Shown one piece after another: positions 1 to 8,853 of a stretch of DNA of 64,000 nt (position 1 is its first letter; each line of letters begins with the position of its first letter). The translations under genes and the position numbers were made by a program. Under the pieces are notes generated by a model. That model had not been told where the DNA came from. It saw only the letters and a list, made by a program, of their open reading frames with translations, and did no database searches. The stretch is from Frigoribacterium sp. Leaf415 (GTDB taxonomy: Bacteria; Actinomycetota; Actinomycetes; Actinomycetales; Microbacteriaceae), in assembly GCF_001424645.1 (NCBI RefSeq), contig NZ_LMQR01000002.1:154854-218853 (forward strand), written 5' to 3'.

Positions 1-1
1 G

Positions 2-727
2 AACGTGCGTCTGCTGCTCAACGGCGACGAGGAGGTCGGCAGCATCGCCTCGCGCGAGGCGATCGAGCGCGAGGTCGGACGAGGAGGCGCGGTGTTCGTC
101 TTCGAGTCCGCCGCCGACGGCGCCGTCAAGACCGCCCGCAAGGGCGTCGGCATCTTCGAGGTCGAGGCCTTCGGGGTCGAGGTCCACGCCGGCCTGCACC
201 CGCGGTCGGGTGCGAGCGCCGTCGACGAGATCGCCCGCGTCGTCCTGACGCTGCACGCGGCCGCCGACGTCGAGGCGGGCACCTCGCTCAACGTGGGAGT
301 GCTGCAGGGCGGCACCCGCACCAACGTCAAGGCCGGCTACGCCCGGGCGATGGTGGACGTCCGCGTCACCTCGTCGACCGAGGCCGAGCGCATCGAGCGG
401 GTCTTCGCGGGGCTCGCGGCGAACGATCCGGCCGCGACGCTGAAGGTCACCGGCGGCTGGAACCGTCCGCCGATGGAGCGCTCGGCCGCGACCGGCGCCC
501 TGTACGAACGCGCCGCCCGGGTCGCCGCCTCGCTCGGCTTCGAGTTGCGCGAGGTGTCGGTCGGCGGGGCCAGCGACGGCAACTTCGCCGCCGCGCTCGG
601 CCTGGCCGTGCTCGACGGGGTCGGCGGCGTCGGCGGCGGAGCCCACGCCCGCCACGAGTGGATCAGCGTGCACGGCATGGTCGAGCGCACCGAGTTCGTC
701 AGCGCCCTGCTCGCCGACCTCGCCTGA
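2..727 (+). CDS. M20 family metallopeptidase, C-terminal part (gene starts before the window)
   Basis: The reading frame is open from the first bases and its beginning lies outside the window. The visible 240 or so residues match the C-terminal half of M20 zinc peptidases of the glutamate carboxypeptidase/ArgE type: an opening NGDEEVGS block (metal-ligand Glu pair), a dimerisation domain around VHAGLHPRSGASA, and a late GGASDGNFAA plus HARHEWISV block holding the last metal-binding His region. Such enzymes remove a C-terminal or acyl-linked amino acid in the cytoplasm. The substrate cannot be read from sequence. It converges on prpB, with a palindromic repeat between the two stop codons. A GGAGGCGCGG word lies in frame at 83-92 (residues GRGGAVF). 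Confidence 0.85.
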   Translation, partial: NVRLLLNGDEEVGSIASREAIEREVGRGGAVFVFESAADGAVKTARKGVGIFEVEAFGVEVHAGLHPRSGASAVDEIARVVLTLHAAADVEAGTSLNVGVLQGGTRTNVKAGYARAMVDVRVTSSTEAERIERVFAGLAANDPAATLKVTGGWNRPPMERSAATGALYERAARVAASLGFELREVSVGGASDGNFAAALGLAVLDGVGGVGGGAHARHEWISVHGMVERTEFVSALLADLA

Positions 728-767
728 CCGCCGCCCTCCCCGGCGACCGACGCCGCGCCTCCGCCCG

Positions 768-829
768 GACCCCACGAAGTCGCCGAGACCCCGGTGTGCG
801 CGCGGGGGTCTCGGCGACTTCCTGGGGTC
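768..829. repeat. Palindromic repeat family B, copy 1
   Basis: A 62-bp near-perfect inverted repeat with arms GACCCCa-gaAGTCGCCGAGACCCC and a GTGYGCGC centre. It lies between the convergent ends of the M20 peptidase and prpB, so it could act as a bidirectional terminator. Three more copies lie at 5137, 9701 and 21051. Confidence 0.85.
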
Positions 830-836
830 TCGGGCC

Positions 837-1736
837 TCAGGCCTCGAGCGTGAAGTCGTAGACGCCGGCGTCGAAGCGCGCGTAGCCGGGGTAGTCGATC
901 AGCTCGTACAGCTCGGCACGGGTCTGCATCGACGGCACCTGCGACTCGAGCGACCCCTCGGCCGTGAGCGCGTCGAGCGCCCGGGACGCCGCGCCCATCG
1001 CGGCGCGCATCAACGACACCGGGTGGATCACCATGCTGACGCCCACGTCGTGCAGCTGCTGCCGGGTGAAGAGGGCGCTCTTGCCGAACTCGGTCATGTT
1101 GGCGAGCACCGGCACGTCGAGCGCCGAGCAGATCGCCTCGAACTCGCCGAGGTCGGCCATCGCCTCGGCGAAGATCGCGTCGGCACCGGCGTCCACGAGC
1201 GCACGGGCCCGGTCGATCGTCGCCTCGAGGCCGTCGAGGGCCCGGACGTCGGTGCGGGCCATGATCACGAGCGCGGGGTCGCGTCGCGCGTCGACCGCGG
1301 CCCGGATGCGACCGGTCGCCGTCGCCGCGTCGACGACCTGCTTGCCGTCGAGGTGGCCGCAGCGCTTGGGGTTGACCTGGTCCTCGATGTGCAGGCCGGC
1401 CACGCCGGCGGCCTCGAGCGCCTGGACGGTGCGGGCGACGTTCATCGGCTCGCCGAACCCGGTGTCGGCGTCGACGAGCACGGGCAGGTCGGTCATCGAC
1501 GCGATCTGCCCCGCCCGCGTGGCGACCTCGGTGAGCGTGGTGAGGCCGATGTCGGGCAGCCCGAGCTCGTTGGCCATCACGGCACCCGACACGTAGACGC
1601 CGTCGAAGCCCTTCTGCTCGATCAGGCGGGCGGTCAGCGGGGTGAACGCCCCCGGGAACGTCAGGGTGCGCTCGTCGGCCAGTCCGGCCCGGAACGCCGC
1701 ACGCTTGTCGGCCGGCGACACCGTCGAGTACAGCAT
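837..1736 (-). CDS. prpB: 2-methylisocitrate lyase
   Basis: PrpB splits 2-methylisocitrate into pyruvate and succinate, the last step of the methylcitrate cycle for propionate. The 299-residue product has the isocitrate lyase/PEP mutase fold with VDADTGFGEP (Mg-binding Asp region), the HIEDQVNPKRCGH active-site loop with its catalytic Cys, and MARTDVRA. The start ATG shares one base with the prpD stop (TGATG), so translation is probably coupled to prpD. No prpC (2-methylcitrate synthase) adjoins the pair within the window. Length and motifs are complete for the family. Confidence is high for PrpB over the oxaloacetate hydrolase-like relatives because of the KRCGH loop and the prpD neighbour. 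Confidence 0.95.
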   Translation of the reverse strand: MLYSTVSPADKRAAFRAGLADERTLTFPGAFTPLTARLIEQKGFDGVYVSGAVMANELGLPDIGLTTLTEVATRAGQIASMTDLPVLVDADTGFGEPMNVARTVQALEAAGVAGLHIEDQVNPKRCGHLDGKQVVDAATATGRIRAAVDARRDPALVIMARTDVRALDGLEATIDRARALVDAGADAIFAEAMADLGEFEAICSALDVPVLANMTEFGKSALFTRQQLHDVGVSMVIHPVSLMRAAMGAASRALDALTAEGSLESQVPSMQTRAELYELIDYPGYARFDAGVYDFTLEA

Positions 1737-3394
1737 CAGAACAGCCCGCCCGGCTGGGCGACGGCACCGGCGAGCGCGTCGGGGGCGACGATGCCCAGCT
1801 GTCGCACCTCGGCCGCCGTCAACGAGGGGAGGCGCGTGGCCAGGTCGACGAACCGCTCGACCTCGGCGTCGGACAGCACGCCCTCGGCCAGGGTGCGGAA
1901 CTTGCGCACGTAGTCCTCGCGTCCGAAGGGCCGTGCCCCCAGGGGGTGGGCGTCGGCGACGGCGATCTCGTCGACGAGGGTCGTGCCGTCGACGAACTCG
2001 ACCTCGATGCGGCCGCCGAACGCCTTCTCGGCGGGGTCGGTCGAGTGGTAGCGGGCCGTCCAGGCGGGGTCCTCGGCCGTGGTGATGCGCTGCCACAGCT
2101 CGACCGTGTCCGGACGCTGTGCCCGGGTCGGGGCGTAGCTGCGCTCGTGGTGCCACTCGCCGTCCTGCAGGGCGACGGCCACGATGTAGGGGATGGAGTG
2201 GTCGAGCGTCTCGCGGCTGGCCGTGGGGTCGTACTTCTGCGGGTCGCCCGCCCCCGAGCCGATCACGACGTGCGTGTGGTGGCTGGTGTGCAGCACGATG
2301 CTCCGCACCTGCGCGGGGTCCCGCAGCGCCGGGTGCGAGCGGCCGAGCCGCCGGGCGAGGTCGATCCACGCCTGGGCCTGGTACTCGGCCGAGTGCTCCT
2401 TCGTGTAGGTGTCGAGGATGCCCCGCTTCGACGCCCCCGGCGCCGGCAGGGGCACGTCGTACGACGCCCCGGGCCCGTCGAGCAGCCAGGCGATCACGCC
2501 GTCCTCGCCCTCGTAGATGGGGGCGGGACTGCCCTGGCCCCGCATCGCCCGGTCGACGGCCTCGACCGCGGCCTTGCCGGCGTACGCCGGGGCGTAGGCC
2601 TTCCACGACGAGATCGCCCCCTTGCGCGACTGCCGCGTGGCCGTCGTCGTGTGCAGCGCCTGGCCGATCGCCTGGTGCACCACCTCGGTCGACAGCCCGA
2701 GCATCGTGCCGAGGCCCGCCGCGACCGACGGGCCGAGGTGGGCGACGTGGTCGATCTTGTGGGCGTGCAGGCTGATCGCCCGGACGAGGTCGACCTGCAC
2801 CTCGTAGCCGGTCACGATCCCGCGCAGCAGGGCCGCGCCGTCGAGTCCGCGGTGCTGTGCGACGGCGACCAGCGCCGGGATGTTGTCGCCGGGGTGCGAG
2901 TACTCCGCCGCGAGGAACGTGTCGTGGAAGTCGAGCTCGCGCACGGCGACCCCGTTCGACCAGGCGGCCCACTCGGGCGAGACGGGGTGCTCGGGCGCGA
3001 CGCCCGTGACCTGCGAGCCCGCGCCTCCGGTGGTCGGCGGGTGCGCGAGCGCCTGGTCGCGGGCGACGGCGACCGGCGCACGCAGCAGCGACGCGGCCGA
3101 GACGGCGGCGTTGTCGATCAGGCGGTTGATCACCATCTCGGTCACGTCGTCGTCGACGGGCGCGTCGTCGGTGGCGAGTGCGGCGAGGCGCCAGGCGAGC
3201 TCGTCCTCGCGGGCCAGCGGCTCGTCGCTGCGGTGCACCCGCACCGTGTGCACGACGAGGTCGGCGGTCGGAGCGGCCGGCCCGCCCGTGACCCGGGACG
3301 AGGAGGCGCGGCTCGCGTCTCCCCCGCCGCTTGCGTCGGTCGTCGCCCCGGCGTCGTGTGCGTGCTCGGACGCCTGCTCGTGCTGCGTGCCCAT
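1736..3394 (-). CDS. prpD: 2-methylcitrate dehydratase
   Basis: PrpD dehydrates 2-methylcitrate to 2-methyl-cis-aconitate in the methylcitrate cycle. The product is about 552 residues and fits the MmgE/PrpD family, with [28 protein letters not shown] and a [19 protein letters not shown] segment. The start at 3394 is preceded by AGAGAGGGTGG, a good ribosome-binding site. The first 30 or so residues (Ser/Ala/Asp-rich, RASSS) look like a variable extension and contain a GGAGGCGCGG word at about 3301-3311. The gene is first in a prpD-prpB operon and divergent from the lipoprotein-like gene at 3546. No PrpR-type regulator is visible. Confidence 0.95.
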   Translation of the reverse strand: MGTQHEQASEHAHDAGATTDASGGGDASRASSSRVTGGPAAPTADLVVHTVRVHRSDEPLAREDELAWRLAALATDDAPVDDDVTEMVINRLIDNAAVSAASLLRAPVAVARDQALAHPPTTGGAGSQVTGVAPEHPVSPEWAAWSNGVAVRELDFHDTFLAAEYSHPGDNIPALVAVAQHRGLDGAALLRGIVTGYEVQVDLVRAISLHAHKIDHVAHLGPSVAAGLGTMLGLSTEVVHQAIGQALHTTTATRQSRKGAISSWKAYAPAYAGKAAVEAVDRAMRGQGSPAPIYEGEDGVIAWLLDGPGASYDVPLPAPGASKRGILDTYTKEHSAEYQAQAWIDLARRLGRSHPALRDPAQVRSIVLHTSHHTHVVIGSGAGDPQKYDPTASRETLDHSIPYIVAVALQDGEWHHERSYAPTRAQRPDTVELWQRITTAEDPAWTARYHSTDPAEKAFGGRIEVEFVDGTTLVDEIAVADAHPLGARPFGREDYVRKFRTLAEGVLSDAEVERFVDLATRLPSLTAAEVRQLGIVAPDALAGAVAQPGGLF

Positions 3395-3545
3395 CGGCCA
3401 CCCTCTCTGGTGGGGCGGGCGTCGTCGCGGCCCGCCGTGCGCCGTCGTCGGTGACGGCCGTGTCGTTGCCGTCCAGTCTCGCACCCCGGGCCCCAGCCCC
3501 GTTCGGGGGCGGACGCACCGGTCGGTCCCATGGCAGGCTCGAGGA

Positions 3546-4298
3546 ATGACCACCGAGAGCCCGCTGGGGGGCGGCTCCGACGAGCGACGCCCCTCCACCG
3601 ATCAACCGACCACGTCCTACCCCGCGACGGGGACGTCGACCCCGCCACCGCGCCCGGGTCACCCCCGCGGCCTCGCCCTGGCGGCCCTGATCGTCGGCAT
3701 CGTCGCCTTCCTGCTCGGCCTGGTGCCGGTGGTCGGCACGATCGTCGGCCTCGCCGCCGTGGTGCTCGGCGTCATCGCCCTGGTGCGACGGCAGCCGAAG
3801 GTGCTGGCGTGGATCGGCCTCGGGCTGGGAGCCGTCGCCACCATCGTGTCGATCGTCGTCGCCGTCGGCCTCGGTGCGGCGATCGACAGCGTGCAGCAGG
3901 ACGACCCCGCCGTGACCGCGACCTCCGAGCCCGCCCCCGCCCCCACGTCGTCGACCACCGCCCCCACCCCGTCGGCCACGCCGACGTCGGCGGCCGCCGA
4001 CGTGCCGGCCGACTACGCCCAGGCCCTCGAGGACGCCGAGCCCTTCGCGATCAGCCTCGGCAGCAGCAAGGCCTACACGTTCTCGAAGCTCGTGGCCGGT
4101 GGCGCGTCCGAGGCCGCGGCGCAGTACGCCGTCGACACGGTCGGCGCCGACTGGCAGGCCAACGCCGTCCGCAAGGCCAAGGCCTATGCGCGGGACGGCA
4201 TGACCGGCGACGTGCTGCGCAACCAGCTCGTGAGCGAGTACGGCGAGTGGTTCACGGCCGAGGAGGCCGACTACGCCCTGGCGCACCTCGACGACTGA
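3546..4298 (+). CDS. DUF4190-type membrane protein with C-terminal Ltp repeats
   Basis: A 250-residue protein with a Pro/Ser/Thr-rich N-terminus, two closely spaced membrane helices (about residues 40-105, rich in G/V/I, typical of DUF4190), a Thr/Ala/Pro linker, then two repeats of the type A..AKAY....S...[17 protein letters not shown]. That repeat matches the 'host cell surface-exposed lipoprotein' (Ltp) family. Ltp proteins of phages block DNA entry; chromosomal actinobacterial copies have no settled role. The C-terminal domain probably faces outward. The start is supported by AGGCTCGAGGA just upstream. No lipobox is seen, so anchoring would be by the helices. Confidence 0.75.
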   Translation: MTTESPLGGGSDERRPSTDQPTTSYPATGTSTPPPRPGHPRGLALAALIVGIVAFLLGLVPVVGTIVGLAAVVLGVIALVRRQPKVLAWIGLGLGAVATIVSIVVAVGLGAAIDSVQQDDPAVTATSEPAPAPTSSTTAPTPSATPTSAAADVPADYAQALEDAEPFAISLGSSKAYTFSKLVAGGASEAAAQYAVDTVGADWQANAVRKAKAYARDGMTGDVLRNQLVSEYGEWFTAEEADYALAHLDD

Positions 4299-4429
4299 CG
4301 CCCCGTGACGCGATCGTGACCCGGGCCGGCCCGACGTCATCCTGCGGGACGACTGCACGGGTCGGACCGGTCGGTAGCGTCGAGATCGGCGAACGGGTGG
4401 GACGGCCCGACGACCAGGAAGGCACGACC

Positions 4430-5113
4430 ATGAGGAGCACGACCATCAGGGGCACGACCGCGAAGCGGAGGGCGACGATCACGGGGGCGACGGCCTGCCT
4501 GGTGCTGGCCCTGACGGCGGGCTGCGCGAGCGGTCCCGGCGAGGCGACGCCCGATCCTTCGAGCCCCGGCTCGTCGGCGCCGTCCTCGCCCGCGCCGTCG
4601 GACACCTCCACGCCCACTCCGACCGAGGCCCCCGGGCCGATCGCCCTGCCCACCGACTGCACCGACGTCGTCGACCAGGCGACCTACGCCGCGACCTTCG
4701 GCGACATCCCGCTCAACCCCGTCGAGTTCGGCGGCTCGGGCACCACGTCGGGCGTGGTCACGCCGACCGAACCGCCCACGGGGGCCGGCGCGATCGAGAT
4801 CGTCGGGGCCGCGAACGAACTGAGCTGCCTGTGGCGTGACCCCCGAGGCGACGTCTCGGGCATCTCGGTGACCATGGCGCACCTCGACCCCGCGGCCTCG
4901 GGCCCGGCCTTCGACGGGCTCGCCTCGGCCGGCTTCACGTGCACGACCGTCCACGAGGGCCGCAGCTGCCAGCTCGTGACGTCCGATCCGCAGTACCCGG
5001 TCGACCGCACGCAGACCTACTGGGCCCGGGACGACGTCGTCGTCACGGTCGATCAGACGAACGTGCCGACGGACGACCTGATCGGCTCGATCGCGACGCG
5101 CCTCTGGGGCTGA
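4430..5113 (+). CDS. Secreted lipoprotein, function unknown
   Basis: A 227-residue precursor with a basic N-terminus, hydrophobic stretch and lipobox LTAGC near residue 31, so it is expected to be lipidated and held on the outer face of the membrane. A Ser/Pro/Thr spacer of about 40 residues follows. The globular part has four Cys residues (PTDCTDVV, LSCLW, FTCTTV, RSCQLV) that could make two disulfides. I do not recognise the domain; it resembles the many small DUF-type actinobacterial lipoproteins. A TAGCGT hexamer at about 4376 may be its -10 element. A family B palindrome follows the stop codon. Confidence 0.7.
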   Translation: MRSTTIRGTTAKRRATITGATACLVLALTAGCASGPGEATPDPSSPGSSAPSSPAPSDTSTPTPTEAPGPIALPTDCTDVVDQATYAATFGDIPLNPVEFGGSGTTSGVVTPTEPPTGAGAIEIVGAANELSCLWRDPRGDVSGISVTMAHLDPAASGPAFDGLASAGFTCTTVHEGRSCQLVTSDPQYPVDRTQTYWARDDVVVTVDQTNVPTDDLIGSIATRLWG

Positions 5114-5136
5114 ATGCGCGCCTCCTGCCGTCGTCA

Positions 5137-5198
5137 GACCCCAGGAAACGGCCGAGACCCCCGTGCGCGCACGGGGGTCTCGGTGACTTCCTGGGGTC
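5137..5198. repeat. Palindromic repeat family B, copy 2
   Basis: Same 62-bp palindrome as at 768, with centre CCCCCGTGCGCGCACGGGGG. It lies between convergent genes (lipoprotein and acetamidase) and ends a few bases before the acetamidase stop codon. Confidence 0.85.
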
Positions 5199-5204
5199 TC
5201 GCGC

Positions 5205-6227
5205 TCAGAGCACGCTCTTCGGCACGCGGTGCAGCGTGACCGCGCCGACGGCGTCGAACGGGTGCAGCGGGTCGGGGGCGACCGAGCCGGTCGGGCCGCC
5301 GAGCCGCGAGTGCCCCACGGCACTGAGCACCGCGTAGGCGTCACCGCGCGACCAGCCGTGGTCGTCGACGAGGAACGAGAACGCGTCCTCGTAGCCGCGG
5401 CGGATGCTCTCCTGCACCGGGTCGCCGAGGCCGACGAAGATCCAGTCGTCGGTGGTCTCGATGCGCGGCGCCCGCAAGCCGAGGCCCGGCACCAGGTCGA
5501 CCGAGACGACCGCCGTGCCCTCGGCCTCGATCGCCACGAACGACGACTCGCCCTCGGCCATGATCGCGTGCACGTCGCCGATCGACAGGTACGCGCCCTC
5601 GACCATGACCGGCAGGTAGACCGTCGAGCCGACCGTGTTCTCGGTGACGTCCATGTTGCCGCCCTGGGCGTACGCGGGCATGATCGTCGAGTTCTCGCCC
5701 TCGGCGGGCGCCGTGCCCATGCAGCCGATCATCGGCCGCGCCTCGAACACGTGCCGATCCGTGACGTGCACCCCGTCGGAGTCGATCGGCACGCGGCGGG
5801 TGAACATCTCGTCGCCCATCACGTGCTGCAGGGCTCCGGACCCGGGCAGGCTGACCGACCAGCCGTGCTCGATCAGTCGGATCTCGTGCACCGTCACGGC
5901 GAGCGCGTCGCCCGGCTTGGCACCCTCGACGTACACCGGCCCGGTGACGGGGTTGATCGGCACGGACAGCTTCGCCAGGTCGTGGTGCCGGTGCAGCTCG
6001 GCGTAGACGGCGTCGCTCGTCTCGAATCCGATGCGTTCACCCGTGCCGGGTTCGATGCGCAGGGCCGGCTCCACCGTGGCAGTGAAGCCGGGGCGACCGT
6101 GCTCCTTGCCGAGGAAGTGGTCGATCCCGTCGTGCCGTGGCCCCGAGGAGGCGCGGGTCGGCTCCCCGACGGAGGCGCCGGCCCCCGGGCCGGTCCCGTC
6201 GGCGCCGGCAGCGTCCCCGGAACTCAT
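5205..6227 (-). CDS. Acetamidase/formamidase family protein
   Basis: Amidohydrolases of the FmdA/AmdA family release ammonia from short amides such as formamide or acetamide. The 340-residue product has the family landmarks PVTGPVYVEGAKPGDALAV, RPMIGCMGTAPA, GGNMDVTE and GDVHAIMAEGE. Its start overlaps the stop of the upstream permease gene by four bases (ATGA), so the two are translationally coupled. The first 40 residues are a Gly/Ala/Ser-rich extension that includes the dispersed GGAGGCGCGG word (residues TRASS). With the permease and iminopeptidase it suggests uptake and breakdown of amides or amino acid derivatives. The true substrate is unknown. Confidence 0.85.
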   Translation of the reverse strand: MSSGDAAGADGTGPGAGASVGEPTRASSGPRHDGIDHFLGKEHGRPGFTATVEPALRIEPGTGERIGFETSDAVYAELHRHHDLAKLSVPINPVTGPVYVEGAKPGDALAVTVHEIRLIEHGWSVSLPGSGALQHVMGDEMFTRRVPIDSDGVHVTDRHVFEARPMIGCMGTAPAEGENSTIMPAYAQGGNMDVTENTVGSTVYLPVMVEGAYLSIGDVHAIMAEGESSFVAIEAEGTAVVSVDLVPGLGLRAPRIETTDDWIFVGLGDPVQESIRRGYEDAFSFLVDDHGWSRGDAYAVLSAVGHSRLGGPTGSVAPDPLHPFDAVGAVTLHRVPKSVL

Positions 6228-7678
6228 GCGTCGTGCCGTTCGGAGTCGGTGGCGGGGGTGGACGCGACCGCGGAGTCGTCCGCGCCCTGCCCGAGGGTCG
6301 GCGCCGCGCCTCCTCGGCTGCGGTAGTAGAGGAACACGCCCGCACCGAGGACCAGCCAGATCACGCCGCCGATCTTGGCCTCGGGCGCGGCGTTGACCAG
6401 CACGTAGCCGATGATCAGGAACCCGACCACGGGCACGACGAGGTGCAGCAGCCAGTTGCGCGACTTCTTCTTCACGACGTAGTGCACGACGACCGACACG
6501 TGCAGCAGCATGAAGCCGAAGAGGGCCCCGAAGTTGACCAGCGAGGCGATCACGTTGATCTGTCCGACGAAGAACAGCACGAGCACGGCCGAGAGCGCCG
6601 ACACGACGAGGATCGCGGCCTGCGGCACCTGACGCGTGTTGATCTTCGACAGGAACGCCGGCAGCTGCTTGTCGCGGCTCATCGAGAAGAGCAGGCGCGA
6701 GGTCGCGGCCTGGGCGGCCATCGCGTTGGCGATGCCGACGGCGAGCACGTTGACGACGAAGAACGCCGTCGCCCACCCGCTGTTCGACGCCTCGCGCACG
6801 AGGTCGAAGAAGGCGTTGCCGGCCTCGCCCTCGGGGAACGACTCGCGGCCGCCGGCGAGCGCGCTGGCCAGCCAGGTCTGCAGGATGAAGCAGAACGCCA
6901 CGATGAACAGGGCGATGATCATCGCCTTGCCCGCTCCACCACGCTTGCCGGTGCTCTCCTCGGACAGCGTCGAGATGCCGTCGAAGCCGAGGAAGCTGAG
7001 CACGGCGATCGACAGCGCCGAGGCGATCAGGGGTGCGGTGACCTTGCTCGAGTCCCAGATCGGGTCGGTGGTGAACTCGGCGCCGGGGATCGTGCCGCCG
7101 TTGAGCGCGGTCACGGCGATGATGACGAAGATCACGATGAAGACGACCTCGATCGCGAGGAACACCCGGTTCATCAGCTTGATCGAGCTGATGCCGAGCA
7201 GGTTCACCGCGGTGTTGATCGCGACGAAGATCAACGCCCACATCCAGCGGGCGGTGCCGGGGAAGATGCCGATCATCGACTCGGCGGCGAAGACGTAGAG
7301 CAGCGTCGGCACGAGCAGGTAGTCGAGCAGGATGGCCCAGCCGGCGAAGAACCCGGCCACGGGGTGGATGCCCCGCCCGACGTACGAGAACACCGACCCG
7401 GCGAGCGGGATCGACTTCGCCATCTGCGCGTAGGCGAGGGCGGTGAAGATCATCGCGACGAGGCCGACGAGGTAGACCAGCGGCACCATGCCCGACGAGG
7501 CGTTGTAGACGGTGCCGAAGATCGCCCAGGGCGCGATCGGCACCATGAAGATCAGGCCGTAGATCAACAGGTCGACGGTCGAGACCGACCGCTTGAGTTC
7601 TTGCTTGTAGCCGTACTGCTCGAGCTGCTGCTGGTTGCTCAGCTCACCGCCGGAGGCGGCCTTCGTGGGCAGGGACAT
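6224..7678 (-). CDS. APC-family amino acid permease
   Basis: A 484-residue polytopic protein with about 12 membrane helices, starting at LLIYGLIFMVPIAPWAIFG and ending near IWLVLGAGVFLYY. The GTVYNASSGMVPLVYLVG and LGFDGISTLSEE segments are typical of the amino acid-polyamine-organocation family. It imports an amino acid or amine across the cytoplasmic membrane by cation symport or exchange; the substrate is not readable. GAGAGAGCACC precedes the start. The C-terminal tail (SRGGAAPT) carries a GGAGGCGCGG word. It shares an operon with the acetamidase downstream and probably the iminopeptidase upstream. Confidence 0.9.
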   Translation of the reverse strand: MSLPTKAASGGELSNQQQLEQYGYKQELKRSVSTVDLLIYGLIFMVPIAPWAIFGTVYNASSGMVPLVYLVGLVAMIFTALAYAQMAKSIPLAGSVFSYVGRGIHPVAGFFAGWAILLDYLLVPTLLYVFAAESMIGIFPGTARWMWALIFVAINTAVNLLGISSIKLMNRVFLAIEVVFIVIFVIIAVTALNGGTIPGAEFTTDPIWDSSKVTAPLIASALSIAVLSFLGFDGISTLSEESTGKRGGAGKAMIIALFIVAFCFILQTWLASALAGGRESFPEGEAGNAFFDLVREASNSGWATAFFVVNVLAVGIANAMAAQAATSRLLFSMSRDKQLPAFLSKINTRQVPQAAILVVSALSAVLVLFFVGQINVIASLVNFGALFGFMLLHVSVVVHYVVKKKSRNWLLHLVVPVVGFLIIGYVLVNAAPEAKIGGVIWLVLGAGVFLYYRSRGGAAPTLGQGADDSAVASTPATDSERHDA

Positions 7679-7799
7679 GGTGTGCTCTCTCGCTCGGGTG
7701 GGGATCGGGTCGGTGCGGTGGGGTGTGCGGTGGGGGTGCGGCGGGGTGGGGATCGGGAGGCGCGGGTCGCGCCGGTTCAGGAGGCGCGGCCCGCGCCGG
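7679..7799. other. Spacer with tandem copies of the GGAGGCGCGG word
   Basis: A G-rich spacer between iminopeptidase and permease. Near 7758-7815 the motif-bearing block GGAGGCGCGG-n-CGCGCCGGT-TCA occurs twice, followed by a third degenerate GGAGGCTCGCGCG at the iminopeptidase stop. No promoter is evident, so the two genes may be co-transcribed. Confidence 0.5.
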
Positions 7800-8726
7800 T
7801 CAGGAGGCTCGCGCGACGTCGCGCCGCTCGTCGTGCGCCGTCAGGAAGGGTGCGACGACGGCCCGGAACTCCTCGGGCTGCTCGAGGTGCGAGCAGTGGC
7901 TGGCGCCGGCGAACACGTGCGAGCGGACGTCGGCGATGCCGTCGACGAACGGCTGCCAGGTGGCGGGCGTCGCCTCGTCGAACTCGCCGGCGACGACGAG
8001 GGTCGGCGCGACGATCGACGGCAGGCGGTCGACGATCGTCCAGTCGCGCATCGTGCCGATGACGTGGAACTCGTTCGGCCCGTTCATCGTGTGGTAGACG
8101 GTCGGCTCGGCCTCCATCTGCTCCTCGCTGTCGACGAAGTCCTGCGGCATGGGCACCACGCGGCAGACGTGACGCTCGTAGAACACCTGGGTGGCGGCGA
8201 GGTACTCGGGGTCGGTGGTCGTGCCGTCCGCCTCGTGCCGGGCCAGCGCCTCCTGGGTGTCGGTCGGCAGCTGGTCGCGCAGCTCGCCGGCGCCCTCGAC
8301 CCAGAGCTGCATGGAGGCGGGCGAGTTGCAGATCGCCAGGCTCGCGAGCCCGTCCGGCGCCGTCACGGCGATCTCGGCGCCGAGCATGCCGCCCCACGAC
8401 TGGCCGAGCAGGTGGTACCGCTCGAGGCCGAGGTGCGCGACGAGGGCCTCGAACTCGGCGACGAACAGGCTCGGCTGCCAGAAGTCGACCGGGGCGTCGG
8501 GCAGGTGGGTGCTGCGACCGCAGCCGAGCTGGTCGTAGTGCACGACCGTGCGACCGGTCTCGTCGGCCAGGGCACCGAGGTTGCGCAGGTAGTCGTGGGC
8601 CATCCCCGGGCCGCCGTGCACCACGACGAGGGGCAGCGCACCCTCGCGCGGCTCGTCGGGCGTGGTGACCCGGTACCAGGTCTCGGCGTCGTGGAAGGGG
8701 GCGGTGCCGGTGGTGATCGTGGACAT
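7800..8726 (-). CDS. Proline iminopeptidase-type alpha/beta hydrolase (S33)
   Basis: A 308-residue alpha/beta hydrolase. It has the oxyanion motif VVVHGGPGM, the nucleophile elbow GQSWGGM (Ser110), an acid in GEFDEATP and the catalytic His in GASHCSHLEQ, all in the order expected of proline iminopeptidases and related amino-acid amidases. These release N-terminal proline or act on amino acid amides in the cytoplasm. ATG at 8726 is chosen; another ATG lies 12 bases upstream at 8738 and neither has a strong ribosome-binding site. The gene is divergent from a FadR-type regulator, with a perfect inverted repeat between them, and heads a probable operon with permease and acetamidase. Confidence 0.85.
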   Translation of the reverse strand: MSTITTGTAPFHDAETWYRVTTPDEPREGALPLVVVHGGPGMAHDYLRNLGALADETGRTVVHYDQLGCGRSTHLPDAPVDFWQPSLFVAEFEALVAHLGLERYHLLGQSWGGMLGAEIAVTAPDGLASLAICNSPASMQLWVEGAGELRDQLPTDTQEALARHEADGTTTDPEYLAATQVFYERHVCRVVPMPQDFVDSEEQMEAEPTVYHTMNGPNEFHVIGTMRDWTIVDRLPSIVAPTLVVAGEFDEATPATWQPFVDGIADVRSHVFAGASHCSHLEQPEEFRAVVAPFLTAHDERRDVARAS

Positions 8727-8748
8727 GCGGGTGAGCATGCACCCGGCT

Positions 8749-8769
8749 AAGGTCTCGCGACAAGACCTT
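8749..8769. promoter_or_regulatory. Candidate operator for the FadR-type regulator
   Basis: Perfect inverted repeat AAGGTCT-N7-AGACCTT in the 127-bp gap between the divergent iminopeptidase and FadR-family genes. Its position suits autoregulation and control of the amide/peptide operon. Assignment is by position only. Confidence 0.55.
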
Positions 8770-8853
8770 TCGCGATGCCTTAATCTGCTCGTAACACGAC
8801 GAGACCTCGAGTGCTCCGCGCACGACGGGTCGGCGAACCGGAACGGGGACGCG

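Noticed and set aside
837..4358. Very long open frames antisense to or offset from real genes throughout the window
   Set aside because: At this GC content long frames arise on all strands; those with known-family motifs, promoters or coupled starts were kept, and the rest lack support.
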